From assembly GCA_937958675.1 (NCBI GenBank), contig CALGND010000017.1, positions 1-64,000 of the forward strand: a DNA stretch of 64,000 nt, in the 5' to 3' direction. The stretch is from an uncultured Granulosicoccaceae bacterium. Lineage in GTDB: Bacteria > Pseudomonadota > Gammaproteobacteria > Granulosicoccales > Granulosicoccaceae. The notes beneath the pieces are model-generated. The model worked only from the letters and a program-made list of their open reading frames with translations. It was not told the origin of the DNA and searched no databases. Position 1 is the first letter of the stretch. The number at the start of each line of letters is the position of its first letter. Below are positions 1 through 7,680 of the stretch, one piece after another. A program made the translations under genes and the position numbers.

Positions 1-72
1 TCTACTAAGAAGAAGGCTGCTGGCAAGAAGAAGCGTTCTACTAAGAAGAAGGCTGCTGGCAAAAAGAAGCGT
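1..72 (+). repeat. Two 36-bp tandem repeats inside the H1-like gene
   Basis: Bases 1-36 and 37-72 are identical except for one G/A difference (AAG versus AAA Lys codon). A partial third unit runs to the stop codon. The near identity at the DNA level, not just the protein level, points to recent duplication. The array probably continues to the left of the window, so its full copy number cannot be stated. Confidence 0.85.
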
Positions 73-93
73 TCTACTAGAAAGAAGAAGTAA
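1..93 (+). CDS. C-terminal end of a histone H1-like lysine-rich repeat protein (partial)
   Basis: Only the last 30 codons and a TAA stop are inside the window; the gene enters from the left edge. The visible protein is two copies of the 12-residue unit STKKKAAGKKKR followed by STRKKK, so it is almost wholly Lys, Arg, Ala, Gly, Ser and Thr. Such tails are known from bacterial histone H1-like and AlgP-type proteins, which bind DNA or other polyanions non-specifically; that role is inferred from composition. A rho-independent terminator follows about 35 bases after the stop, so this is probably the last gene of its transcript. The N-terminal part is unseen, so any folded domain is unknown. A ribosomal or translation-factor extension is a less likely alternative. 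Confidence 0.75.
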   Translation, partial: STKKKAAGKKKRSTKKKAAGKKKRSTRKKK

Positions 94-127
94 CACTAAT
101 CAACTTTTGATTAGACTGTACGTGAAG

Positions 128-148
128 AGGTGGCTTAGGCCACCTTTT
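128..148 (+). terminator. Rho-independent terminator of the H1-like gene
   Basis: Perfect 7-bp stem AGGTGGC/GCCACCT with a TTAG tetraloop, followed by TTTTCT. It lies 35 bases after the stop codon of the H1-like gene and before the convergent moeA stop. Confidence 0.8.
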
Positions 149-196
149 CTCGTTGTGGGGTAGCGAATTTTTTCCGACCTGCGTGCAGCAGCAAGG

Positions 197-1498
197 CTAA
201 ATCCGGTTATCGCCAATAGCACTAAACGGTATAACCGTCACCGTGCTACCCGCTTCAGCTCCCTGGCTATCTAGTGGTAATTCGATAAGGCAATTAGCTT
301 TATGCAGCGATGTCAGCACGTGCGAATCTTGCAAACCAGTGGTTGATACCCGATAACCATCAGCGGCATTTCCTGCCAATACGCCTCGTTGATATTCTAT
401 TCGGCCGGGTAGCTTGTTTAGATTGCTATCGATTATGGCTTCAACCGTGATTAGTTCTTTTGATCCTAGCCCTTGCATGCTTCGAAGCGCTGGTTTGACA
501 AAAAACAAACAAGTTATGGCTGCTGATACTGGATTACCAGGTAAGCCAAAGAACACTGCTCCTGAACTTAGCTTTCCAAATGTTAGCGGCCTGCCCGGTT
601 TCATGGCAATTTTCCACATCGCGATCTCCCCGGTTTTTGCCAGAGCGTCTTTAACGAAATCTGCATCGCCTACCGATACGCCACCGCTGGTAATCACTAA
701 ATCAGAATCGACGGTTTGATCGAACGCTGCTGTGATTGCATCGAGGCTATCAGCACAGATGCCAGAGTCGGTACATTGCACGGCAGGGGACTGCAGCATG
801 TTAATGAGCAGGGCGCGATTTGCGTCGTAAATGCCACCGGGCTTAAGATTAGCGCCTGGTTCATGAACAGCATCGTGGAGCTCGTCTCCGGTTGATATCA
901 CTGAAACGGTCAAAGGTTTCCTGACAGTAACTTTGTTAAAGCCGTGGCTTGCCAGTAGTGCGAGCTCAGGTGCTTTGAGCTCGGTACCTGCGGAAAGCAA
1001 TAATGTTCCAGCGGCTTGGTCTGAGCCAATATCACGGACATTGAATCCATGCACTGGGAGTTTGTTGATGTACAAGTTACCCGATGACACGGTAGTATTT
1101 TCTTGCATAACAACCGTATCGGCATCATCGGGAACACACGCACCTGTAGTAATGCGTATGCAACTGTTGTCAGGCAAATCTCCGTTAAATGGGTGGCCGG
1201 CTAGCGAGGACCCAATGATTGTGAGCGCGTCTTCTCCTTGTGCATGTTTGAAAGCATAGCCATCCATCGCCGAACTTCTGAACGGGGGAACGCTTATGTC
1301 AGCGAATGTGTCGGATGCAGATATCCGGTGCATCGCAGCCTTCACGTCGATAGTCTCGGTTTGATCTGGTGCAACGCACAATGCCAATATTTTATCTAAC
1401 GCTTCTTGCATGCTTAAAGCGCTTGGATCCGCATCGCTTGCGCAGTTTTTGTCTGCTGGAGTCATTGCTGTATTCACCTGGGTGGTTTTTGCGCTCAT
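197..1498 (-). CDS. moeA: Molybdopterin molybdenumtransferase MoeA (copy 1)
   Basis: MoeA inserts molybdate into adenylylated molybdopterin, the last common step of molybdenum cofactor synthesis in the cytoplasm. The 433-residue product has the family landmarks in order: SAMDGYA near the N terminus, ITTGACVPDDADTVV, STGDEL, SGGVSVGDADF in the MoCF-binding (MogA-like) domain, and GLPGNPVSA, followed by the C-terminal beta-barrel domain IV. Family members are usually about 400-415 residues. Internal starts at residue 12 (ATG at 1465, preceded by AGGTG at good spacing) or residue 30 (ATG at 1411, aligning best with E. coli MoeA) are therefore also credible. The gene is divergent from xerD with only 19 bases between the start codons used here. 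A second moeA lies at 18971-20245. Confidence 0.93.
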   Translation of the reverse strand: MSAKTTQVNTAMTPADKNCASDADPSALSMQEALDKILALCVAPDQTETIDVKAAMHRISASDTFADISVPPFRSSAMDGYAFKHAQGEDALTIIGSSLAGHPFNGDLPDNSCIRITTGACVPDDADTVVMQENTTVSSGNLYINKLPVHGFNVRDIGSDQAAGTLLLSAGTELKAPELALLASHGFNKVTVRKPLTVSVISTGDELHDAVHEPGANLKPGGIYDANRALLINMLQSPAVQCTDSGICADSLDAITAAFDQTVDSDLVITSGGVSVGDADFVKDALAKTGEIAMWKIAMKPGRPLTFGKLSSGAVFFGLPGNPVSAAITCLFFVKPALRSMQGLGSKELITVEAIIDSNLNKLPGRIEYQRGVLAGNAADGYRVSTTGLQDSHVLTSLHKANCLIELPLDSQGAEAGSTVTVIPFSAIGDNRI

Positions 1499-1517
1499 TG
1501 GCCTCTATGCTAACGCA

Positions 1518-2429
1518 ATGAGTTCTACTTCGAGACTTTCTGCCAAAAACGAAAGGGCATTGCTGCTGTTTGCAGATATGCTGCTTGTAGAGCGCGGGCT
1601 TAGTCAACACACGGTTGCAGCTTACCAATCCGATCTCAAGCAATTTGCCCTGTGGATGGCAGAAAGGGGTATGGATTTGCAAAAAGCAAAACGTGAAGAC
1701 ATCATGAATTATCTTGGCTTTCGAATAAGCGGTGGTAATAGCTCGCGCACCACAGCCCGCGTTTTGTCTTCGATCCGCCGCTATTATCGTTTTATGCTGC
1801 GCGAGCGGCATATCAAGTTGGATCCTACCCTGTTAGTAGAATCCCCGGTACAGGGTCGGCCGTTGCCCGCAACACTTACCGAAACTGAAGTACAGGCTCT
1901 GTTGCGTGCACCCGATACGCGAACTGCGCTAGGTATTCGTGACCGCGCTATGATCGAGCTGCTTTACTCTTGTGGTTTACGAGTGACTGAGCTTGTTAGC
2001 GTTAAATCGGATCAGATCAACCATAAGCAGGGTGTGGTGCGAGTTTGGGGCAAAGGCAACAAAGAACGCTTAATACCGATGGGTGAAGTAGCTTTGTATT
2101 GGATTGAACGATACAAAACGCATTCTCGGCCGGATTTGCAAAAAAAGGTGTGTGATACCTTGTTTTTAAGTCAGCAAGGTCGCGAGATGACGCGTCAGAG
2201 CTTCTGGCACAGAATCAAGATACACGGTGTTACAGCCGAAATACGCGGCCATTTATCACCACATACCTTACGTCACGCGTTTGCTACCCATTTGGTTAAC
2301 CATAATGCTGATCTAAGGGTGGTGCAGCTATTGCTAGGTCATAGTGATCTATCAACCACACAGATATATACTCATGTGGCCACAGAGCGCTTGAAAAGTT
2401 TGCACCAAACTCATCATCCGCGGGGTTAG
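1518..2429 (+). CDS. xerD: Site-specific tyrosine recombinase XerD
   Basis: XerD works with XerC at dif to resolve chromosome dimers at the FtsK-organised septum. From ATG 1518 the product is 303 residues, close to the usual 298-300. It has an N-terminal SAM-like core-binding domain (about residues 5-90) and a catalytic domain with the full set R155 (GLRVTEL), K179 (GKGNKER), H249 and R252 (HTLRHAF), H275 (LLGHSDL) and nucleophile Y284 (QIYTHV). The spacing matches E. coli XerD. The frame is open further upstream to 1410, but that stretch overlaps divergent moeA and does not resemble the family. dsbC follows, the xerD-dsbC order seen in many gammaproteobacteria. XerC is the alternative; the neighbour and length favour XerD. 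Confidence 0.93.
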   Translation: MSSTSRLSAKNERALLLFADMLLVERGLSQHTVAAYQSDLKQFALWMAERGMDLQKAKREDIMNYLGFRISGGNSSRTTARVLSSIRRYYRFMLRERHIKLDPTLLVESPVQGRPLPATLTETEVQALLRAPDTRTALGIRDRAMIELLYSCGLRVTELVSVKSDQINHKQGVVRVWGKGNKERLIPMGEVALYWIERYKTHSRPDLQKKVCDTLFLSQQGREMTRQSFWHRIKIHGVTAEIRGHLSPHTLRHAFATHLVNHNADLRVVQLLLGHSDLSTTQIYTHVATERLKSLHQTHHPRG

Positions 2430-2507
2430 TCACGTAGTTAGTATGGTTTTGCGAATACTGAACTTACGCCTAGGCGCTGAGTCTACAAACGAAAGAATGG
2501 GTGTTTT

Positions 2508-3392
2508 ATGAACAAATCGGTTATGAACAAATTGGCGTTAAATGTCAGTGTGGTGGCGTTAGTTGTTGCGCAAGTGGCTTGTGCGGACGAGGTCGATACA
2601 GCTGCTGCAGTACAGAAAGCTGCCTCTACTGGGCCGGATACCGGAATATCAACATCTACCGCTGAAATGGAGACTAAGGTCTTGATTAAAAAAGCGGATG
2701 AAGCCACTGCACCGTTGTCAGAAGATGAGCAAATAAAGCAACTGCGTGCGCAGATCGACGCACAGATTCCTGGCATGCCAATCAAGTCAATAACGGCTAC
2801 GCCTGTTGCTGGCGTTTATGAACTTATCAGTGACGGGCAAATTTACTACATCAATCAAGATGCTAGCTTCTTGCTCACCGGCAATATGATCGACCTTAAT
2901 ACAGAACAAAACCTGACGGAGCTAAGGTTAGGCGGTTTGCATATGGATTTGTTGGCTGATATTGATGAGTCGAACATGCTGATATATGAGCCCGATGAGC
3001 CATCTGATCGATCGATAACCGTTTTTACTGATATTAGTTGTGGGTATTGCCGTTTACTACACGAACAAATCGATACCTTGTTAGATTCTGGAGTTCGTGT
3101 GCGTTACTTGATGTTCCCGCGTGCGGGATTGGATACGGCTGCTCATGAAGCGCTTGAAAGTGTTTGGTGTGCTGAGAATCCACAAGCCGCTATGACAACA
3201 GCCAAAGCGGGTGGACAAATCGACGCGGCATCATGTGACAATCCTATCGAGCAGCACGTTGATGTCGCGCAACAAGTTGGATTACGAGGCACACCGTTGA
3301 TTTATCTTGATACAGGTGAGCGAGTACATGGCTACCGCGAAGCGGCTATCCTGGCGAAGATGGTCCAAGATGGCACGCCCTATACTGAATAA
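2508..3392 (+). CDS. dsbC: Periplasmic thiol:disulfide isomerase DsbC
   Basis: DsbC reshuffles wrong disulfides in the periplasm and is kept reduced by DsbD. The 294-residue product starts with a Sec signal peptide, likely cleaved after ACA near residue 26. An N-terminal dimerisation region follows at about 76-150, then a thioredoxin fold with CGYC (Cys178, Cys181), the cis-proline loop GTP (Pro263) and a second Cys pair (Cys221, Cys243) equivalent to the structural disulfide of E. coli DsbC. It is longer than E. coli DsbC (236 residues) because of an extra Ala/Thr/Glu-rich stretch of about 50 residues after the signal. A start at the second ATG (2523) would shorten the signal peptide. It lies 78 bases after xerD. 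Confidence 0.92.
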   Translation: MNKSVMNKLALNVSVVALVVAQVACADEVDTAAAVQKAASTGPDTGISTSTAEMETKVLIKKADEATAPLSEDEQIKQLRAQIDAQIPGMPIKSITATPVAGVYELISDGQIYYINQDASFLLTGNMIDLNTEQNLTELRLGGLHMDLLADIDESNMLIYEPDEPSDRSITVFTDISCGYCRLLHEQIDTLLDSGVRVRYLMFPRAGLDTAAHEALESVWCAENPQAAMTTAKAGGQIDAASCDNPIEQHVDVAQQVGLRGTPLIYLDTGERVHGYREAAILAKMVQDGTPYTE

Positions 3393-3425
3393 TAACGTTC
3401 TTAACGGTAAACCCTCTTTAGAATA

Positions 3426-3452
3426 GACTTAGGGTAGGATGGACTTAGGGTA
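3426..3452 (+). repeat. 11-bp direct repeat upstream of the TPR gene
   Basis: GACTTAGGGTA occurs at 3426-3436 and again at 3442-3452, a period of 16 bases, just before the ribosome-binding region of the gene at 3469. It could be a small duplication or a pair of regulator half-sites; the sequence does not decide. Confidence 0.5.
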
Positions 3453-3468
3453 ATAACGGGGGACATTC

Positions 3469-4041
3469 ATGAGGTGCTTGGATCGATTTCGGATAGGGAT
3501 TGTTGCTATCGTTCTAGGCGTGATAACTAGCGCGATGACATTGATTGCTCAGGCTGATCAAACGGATCCAGAGCTCAATCCTCTGTTCGACAAGCTTGCT
3601 AATGCATCTGATGCTAGCGAGGCCTCACTGATTGAACTACAAATCTGGCAGCATTGGTTAGCTGCCCCCGATGCCAACTCTGAAGCACTAATGTCTCAAG
3701 TCGTTGCCGCGATGCAAACTCGCCAGTTGACACTGGGCATAAAGCTGAGTGATCAGCTCATTGATAGCTCCCCTGATTTTGCAGAAGCTTGGAATAAGCG
3801 CGCAACGCTTCATTATCTTGTGGGCGATGTTGATTCTTCTGTTGAAGATATTAAGCAAACCGTCAAACTTGAGCCACGTCACTTTGGTGCAATATCTGGC
3901 CTAGGGCTGATATTTTTAAAACGGGGCGATTATCAAAGCGCCCTTGAAGCGTTTGAGCAAGTATTGAAAATCAGTCCTCAATCGCAAAGTACGCTTCGAA
4001 GCATCGAACGCGTTCGTAATAAACTTGGCGACAAGATTTAG
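3469..4041 (+). CDS. Exported tetratricopeptide-repeat protein
   Basis: The 190-residue product has an N-terminal hydrophobic signal (about residues 9-28, RIGIVAIVLGVITSAMTLIA) with an AQA-type cleavage site, so it is likely periplasmic. Two TPR units are recognisable at about 104-137 (FAEAWNKRATLHYLVGD) and 138-171 (DYQSALEAFEQVLKISP). TPRs are protein-binding scaffolds; the partner is unknown. The start ATG follows AACGGGGGAC, a good ribosome-binding site. The downstream DUF3187 gene begins 28 bases later, so the two are probably co-transcribed. No enzymatic motif is visible. Confidence 0.8.
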   Translation: MRCLDRFRIGIVAIVLGVITSAMTLIAQADQTDPELNPLFDKLANASDASEASLIELQIWQHWLAAPDANSEALMSQVVAAMQTRQLTLGIKLSDQLIDSSPDFAEAWNKRATLHYLVGDVDSSVEDIKQTVKLEPRHFGAISGLGLIFLKRGDYQSALEAFEQVLKISPQSQSTLRSIERVRNKLGDKI

Positions 4042-4069
4042 CTCGCAAGATCGAGAAATCAGTTTTTTT

Positions 4070-5047
4070 ATGCTTCGTTATTACGTATGTTGCTTGTTTT
4101 CATTGTCTGTGTGCCTCTGTAAGCCTCTACACGCCGATCAAGGCTTGTTAATACAACATCGATCCGCTCAACCAATAGCCGCTCTTATAGGCTTACCAGC
4201 GGCAGCTGTACGCAGTGAAGGAACCCAGTTTCAGTTATCTATCGAACACAGCAACGTATTTATGGGCGGTGCCTCAAGAACAGAAGAGCTGCTTCTCGAT
4301 GGTGAGACCACTGCGTTATACGCGCGGTTGAGTAAACGCTTAAGCCAATGTTGGCAAACAGATGCAGCGTTAGTCTTTTTGTCTCATGACGGTGGTTTTC
4401 TCGATAGGCCTATCGAAACTTGGCATGGCATCTTTGGCTTGCCTAACGCTTTTCGCGATCTGGCAGAAGTTGATAGTCTTGAGTATTTTTATCAATCTAG
4501 TGATGGGGCTGGGCGGCGAGTTGTATCAAGCGAGCGTGGTTTTGGCGATATCCAACTCAGTGTTCAACGGTTTCAAACATGCGAGCAAGGTGCTTCACTA
4601 TGGCGTGCGGGTACCAAATTGGGCATCGCCGCTGACGATGGTTTCTTTGGTAGTGGAAGCACCGATTTTTATATTGATTGGCAATCATCTCGGCGTCAAT
4701 TGACGCCACGCTTTGATGGTTCTTATAGTTTTGGCTTGTTAGCGCCTGGAAAAGCGGACAATCTGCCCAAGCAAAACTCAATTGTTGCATTTGGTAGTCT
4801 GGGTACTGAGTTTAATTGGTCGTCTAGCCTATCTATAATTGCGCAGCTAGATTGGCATTCGCCCTTTTTTGATAGTTCGCTAGTTGAACTGGGTCGAGTC
4901 GCTGGGCAATTCACCTTAGCTTTACGTAAAAAACTAAAAGGTGGCAACGCAATTGAGGTGTCTTTTGCTGAAGACATTGTCACCGATACAGCGCCAGACT
5001 TTTCAGTGCGGCTCGGATGGCGTCAAAGCGTGGGTCGTAGGCAGTAG
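4070..5047 (+). CDS. DUF3187-like probable outer-membrane protein
   Basis: From ATG 4070 the 325-residue product begins with a signal peptide (MLRYYVCCLFSLSVCLC..HADQ). An upstream in-frame TTG at 4025 would overlap the TPR gene and bury the signal, so I reject it. The mature part has many alternating polar and aromatic strands (QLSIEHSNVF, GTEFNWSSSLSIIAQLDWHS, FSVRLGWRQS) with a tryptophan near the C terminus, as in beta-barrel proteins. Segments such as HGIFGLPNAFRD and SERGFGDIQLSVQR resemble my recollection of DUF3187, a family without assigned function. It ends 24 bases from the convergent lon stop. The family call is by recall and moderate; the export signal is clear. Confidence 0.65.
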   Translation: MLRYYVCCLFSLSVCLCKPLHADQGLLIQHRSAQPIAALIGLPAAAVRSEGTQFQLSIEHSNVFMGGASRTEELLLDGETTALYARLSKRLSQCWQTDAALVFLSHDGGFLDRPIETWHGIFGLPNAFRDLAEVDSLEYFYQSSDGAGRRVVSSERGFGDIQLSVQRFQTCEQGASLWRAGTKLGIAADDGFFGSGSTDFYIDWQSSRRQLTPRFDGSYSFGLLAPGKADNLPKQNSIVAFGSLGTEFNWSSSLSIIAQLDWHSPFFDSSLVELGRVAGQFTLALRKKLKGGNAIEVSFAEDIVTDTAPDFSVRLGWRQSVGRRQ

Positions 5048-5071
5048 TTTTTTAGCAATCCCGTACTGCAA

Positions 5072-7489
5072 TTACGACTTTTTGTTGAACAAACGTTTGA
5101 ACACGTCTTCGTAGCGGCTGGCGTAATAAATTTTCAGCCCCTTGATGATATGTTTAGGCAATTCTTGTACGTCACGTTCGTTGCCGGCGGGCAATATGAC
5201 TTCTTTAATGCCTAATCGCCGAGCGGCAATCAGTTTTTCGCGAACACCGCCGATCGGCAATACTTCACCCGTGAGTGTGAGTTCACCTGTCATTGCTAGG
5301 TTTTTCTTTACCGCTTTATTTAAAGCGAGCGACAATAAGGCACTGGTGATACTGATACCCGCGCTTGGCCCGTCTTTTGGTGTAGCGCCTTCAGGCACGT
5401 GTATGTGCAATGCTGCTTTAAGAAAGTAGTCCTCACTTATGCCCCATTTTTTGCAATGCGTAGTGACATAGCTGTGTGCAATTTGTGCAGACTCGGTCAT
5501 TACTTTGCCAAGATGGCCAGTAAGTTTGAGTTCGCGATTAGCACCATGAATACGGCTGGCTTCAATCGGCAGTGTTGCGCCACCCATGGTTGTCCAGGCA
5601 AGCCCGGTGATCACGCCAACGCCGCCCAGTTGTTTTTCGCCTCTAAAGGGTGGTTCTCCGACAAAATCGCTAAGATTACGACCGCTAATGCTGATCGGTT
5701 TTTTCTTGGTCAACAGCTGCAATACGCTTTTGCGTAAAATCTTGCTCAATAGCTTTTCAAGATTACGCACACCGGCTTCTCGGGCGTAGTCTTCGACCAG
5801 CATCTTGATGGCTGATTCGGATATTTTGACTTGGCTGGTCTTAACTTTGTTGCGTTCGAGCAGTCGTGGCCACAAGTGCTTCTGGGCTATCTCGAGTTTT
5901 TCTGATGCGATGTAGCCACCTAAGCGTATGACATCCATTCGATCAAGCAGTGGTCGAGCGATGGTGTCAAGTTGATTTGCAGTACAGATAAACAACACCT
6001 TAGATAGATCAACGCGCAGATCTAGGTAATGATCAAGAAAATCATCGTTTTGCTCTGGGTCGAGTACTTCTAGCATTGCAGAGGAGGGGTCACCTTGGTG
6101 CGACATGCCCATCTTGTCAATTTCGTCGAGCATGATAACCGGGTTGCTTACTTCCACGTCTTTAAGCGCTTGCACCAACTTGCCAGGCATAGCGCCGATA
6201 TAGGTACGGCGATGGCCTTTGATTTCGGACTCATCTCGCATACCGCCCACGCTAAAACGATAAAATTTTCTGCCCAGTGATTCTGCTATCGATTTACCGA
6301 TCGAGGTTTTTCCTACGCCGGGTGGGCCAACGAATAAGAGGATGGATCCACTGACGTCGCCACGAAAAGCGCCCATTGCCAAAAATTCAAGAATACGATC
6401 TTTAATATCATCAAGGCCGGCGTGATCTTGGTTGAGTATTTTACGCGCACCTCGCAGGCTAATTTTGTCCTTGGAGTGGATGCCCCAGGGCACCGCACTA
6501 AGCCAATCAACATAGTTGCGGGTAACGCCGTATTCGGGTGAGCCGGTTTCGAGCACGCTCATTTTATTGATTTCACTGTCGAAACGCTTTTGAACATGTT
6601 CTGGCGGAGATGTTTTTGCCATACGTTCACGAAACGTATCGATATCAGACGTACGATCGTCTTTAGCGATGCCTAGCTCACGCTGAATGACTTTGAGCTC
6701 TTCGCGCAAAAAGAATTCTCGCTGATGCTTTGACATCTTTTGTTCAACTTCAGTGCGTATCTCACTCTGTAAGCGGGCTACTTCAAGTTCTTTGTGTAGC
6801 AGTACAAGTACACGCTCCATACGCTTTTGCAATTGAACAGTATCGAGTATGTGCTGTAGATCTTTGCCAGAGGCCGTTGTTATGGCAGCGGCAAAATCTG
6901 CAAGTGGCGATGGATCGTTAAGATTAAAGTGGTTGAGGAAGTTTTTAAGCTCCTCGTTGTAAAGTGGGTTTAGCGGAATGAGCTCTTTGATTGCTTGGAT
7001 TAGTGCCATGGCGTACGCTTTAATTTCAGGCGTTTTGCCAGCACGTTCGGCCGGGTAACTTACAGTCGCGGAGAAGGGCGGTTCATAGCTTATCCATGAT
7101 TCGATCTTAAAACGTTGCAGGCCTTGAGCAATAAACTGAATCTTACCGTTGTTACCGACCACATTGTGTAATCTCACTATGCAGCCAATTTTAGAAAAAT
7201 CGTCTGTGATAGCGTTAGCGTTTTCTTGATCGCCGGCGTAGCACAGTCCCAGCAGGTGGTTGTCCATCTTGGCCAAGCGCGAGAAAGTTTCCTGCCATGG
7301 GTCCTCGTCAATCACTAGAGGCTGTACTTGGGCTGGAAAAAACGGGCGTTCAAAGATGGGTAACAACATGAGCTTCTCGGGGAGATTTTGCTCTGGCAAA
7401 ATTAACCCTGTGTTCTCATCGCTTTTTAGATCAGGCTCTGATTCGAGCTCATCGAAGAGAAGATCTGTTTCATCGTCAGAGTTAGTCAT
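5072..7489 (-). CDS. lon: ATP-dependent Lon protease
   Basis: Lon degrades misfolded and short-lived regulatory proteins in the cytoplasm as a hexamer. The 805 residues give an N-terminal substrate-recognition domain (about 40-235) and a coiled-coil stretch (about 236-280). The AAA+ module has Walker A GPPGVGKT (388-395) and Walker B VIMLDEID (451-458). The protease domain has the catalytic dyad Ser709 (PKDGPSAG) and Lys752 (GGVREKL). An acidic N-terminal extension of about 38 residues (DDETDLLFDELESEPD) precedes the usual Lon start. It lies downstream of rep on the same strand after a 190-base gap with its own likely promoter. Genomes of this group often carry a second lon, so this may be the accessory copy. 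Confidence 0.95.
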   Translation of the reverse strand: MTNSDDETDLLFDELESEPDLKSDENTGLILPEQNLPEKLMLLPIFERPFFPAQVQPLVIDEDPWQETFSRLAKMDNHLLGLCYAGDQENANAITDDFSKIGCIVRLHNVVGNNGKIQFIAQGLQRFKIESWISYEPPFSATVSYPAERAGKTPEIKAYAMALIQAIKELIPLNPLYNEELKNFLNHFNLNDPSPLADFAAAITTASGKDLQHILDTVQLQKRMERVLVLLHKELEVARLQSEIRTEVEQKMSKHQREFFLREELKVIQRELGIAKDDRTSDIDTFRERMAKTSPPEHVQKRFDSEINKMSVLETGSPEYGVTRNYVDWLSAVPWGIHSKDKISLRGARKILNQDHAGLDDIKDRILEFLAMGAFRGDVSGSILLFVGPPGVGKTSIGKSIAESLGRKFYRFSVGGMRDESEIKGHRRTYIGAMPGKLVQALKDVEVSNPVIMLDEIDKMGMSHQGDPSSAMLEVLDPEQNDDFLDHYLDLRVDLSKVLFICTANQLDTIARPLLDRMDVIRLGGYIASEKLEIAQKHLWPRLLERNKVKTSQVKISESAIKMLVEDYAREAGVRNLEKLLSKILRKSVLQLLTKKKPISISGRNLSDFVGEPPFRGEKQLGGVGVITGLAWTTMGGATLPIEASRIHGANRELKLTGHLGKVMTESAQIAHSYVTTHCKKWGISEDYFLKAALHIHVPEGATPKDGPSAGISITSALLSLALNKAVKKNLAMTGELTLTGEVLPIGGVREKLIAARRLGIKEVILPAGNERDVQELPKHIIKGLKIYYASRYEDVFKRLFNKKS

Positions 7490-7506
7490 GATGTGCTCAT
7501 GTTGTG

Positions 7507-7538
7507 GTTATATTTGTCGTTATATTTGTAGTTATATC
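7507..7538 (-). promoter_or_regulatory. 12-bp tandem repeat with stacked -10-like boxes upstream of lon
   Basis: GTTATATTTGTC, GTTATATTTGTA and a partial GTTATATC follow one another directly, beginning 17 bases before the lon start codon on the coding strand of lon. Read on the minus strand each unit gives TATAAC, a fair -10 element, three times at 12-base intervals. No good -35 was found at the right distance for each box, so promoter function is a guess; the repeat itself is plain. Confidence 0.45.
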
Positions 7539-7680
7539 GTGCTCATCTTGTATTTGGGCAAGCCCATTTACGTTGATGGGGTGATAACGTCGAAGTTATA
7601 TGCAAAAAAACTATGCAAAGCTAGTTCCTTTTCAAGATGTTTGAAGCTCATAGCAATCAACGGTTCTCAAAATAACAGGT

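Noticed and set aside
1410-1517. Longer XerD start at 1410
   Set aside because: The extra 36 residues are the complement of moeA codons and have no match in XerD; ATG 1518 gives the family length.
7629-7645. CTTGAAA on the minus strand as a sigma-32 -35 box for lon
   Set aside because: No CCCCAT-type -10 at the required 13-15 bases; the only CCCCAT is about 50 bases away.
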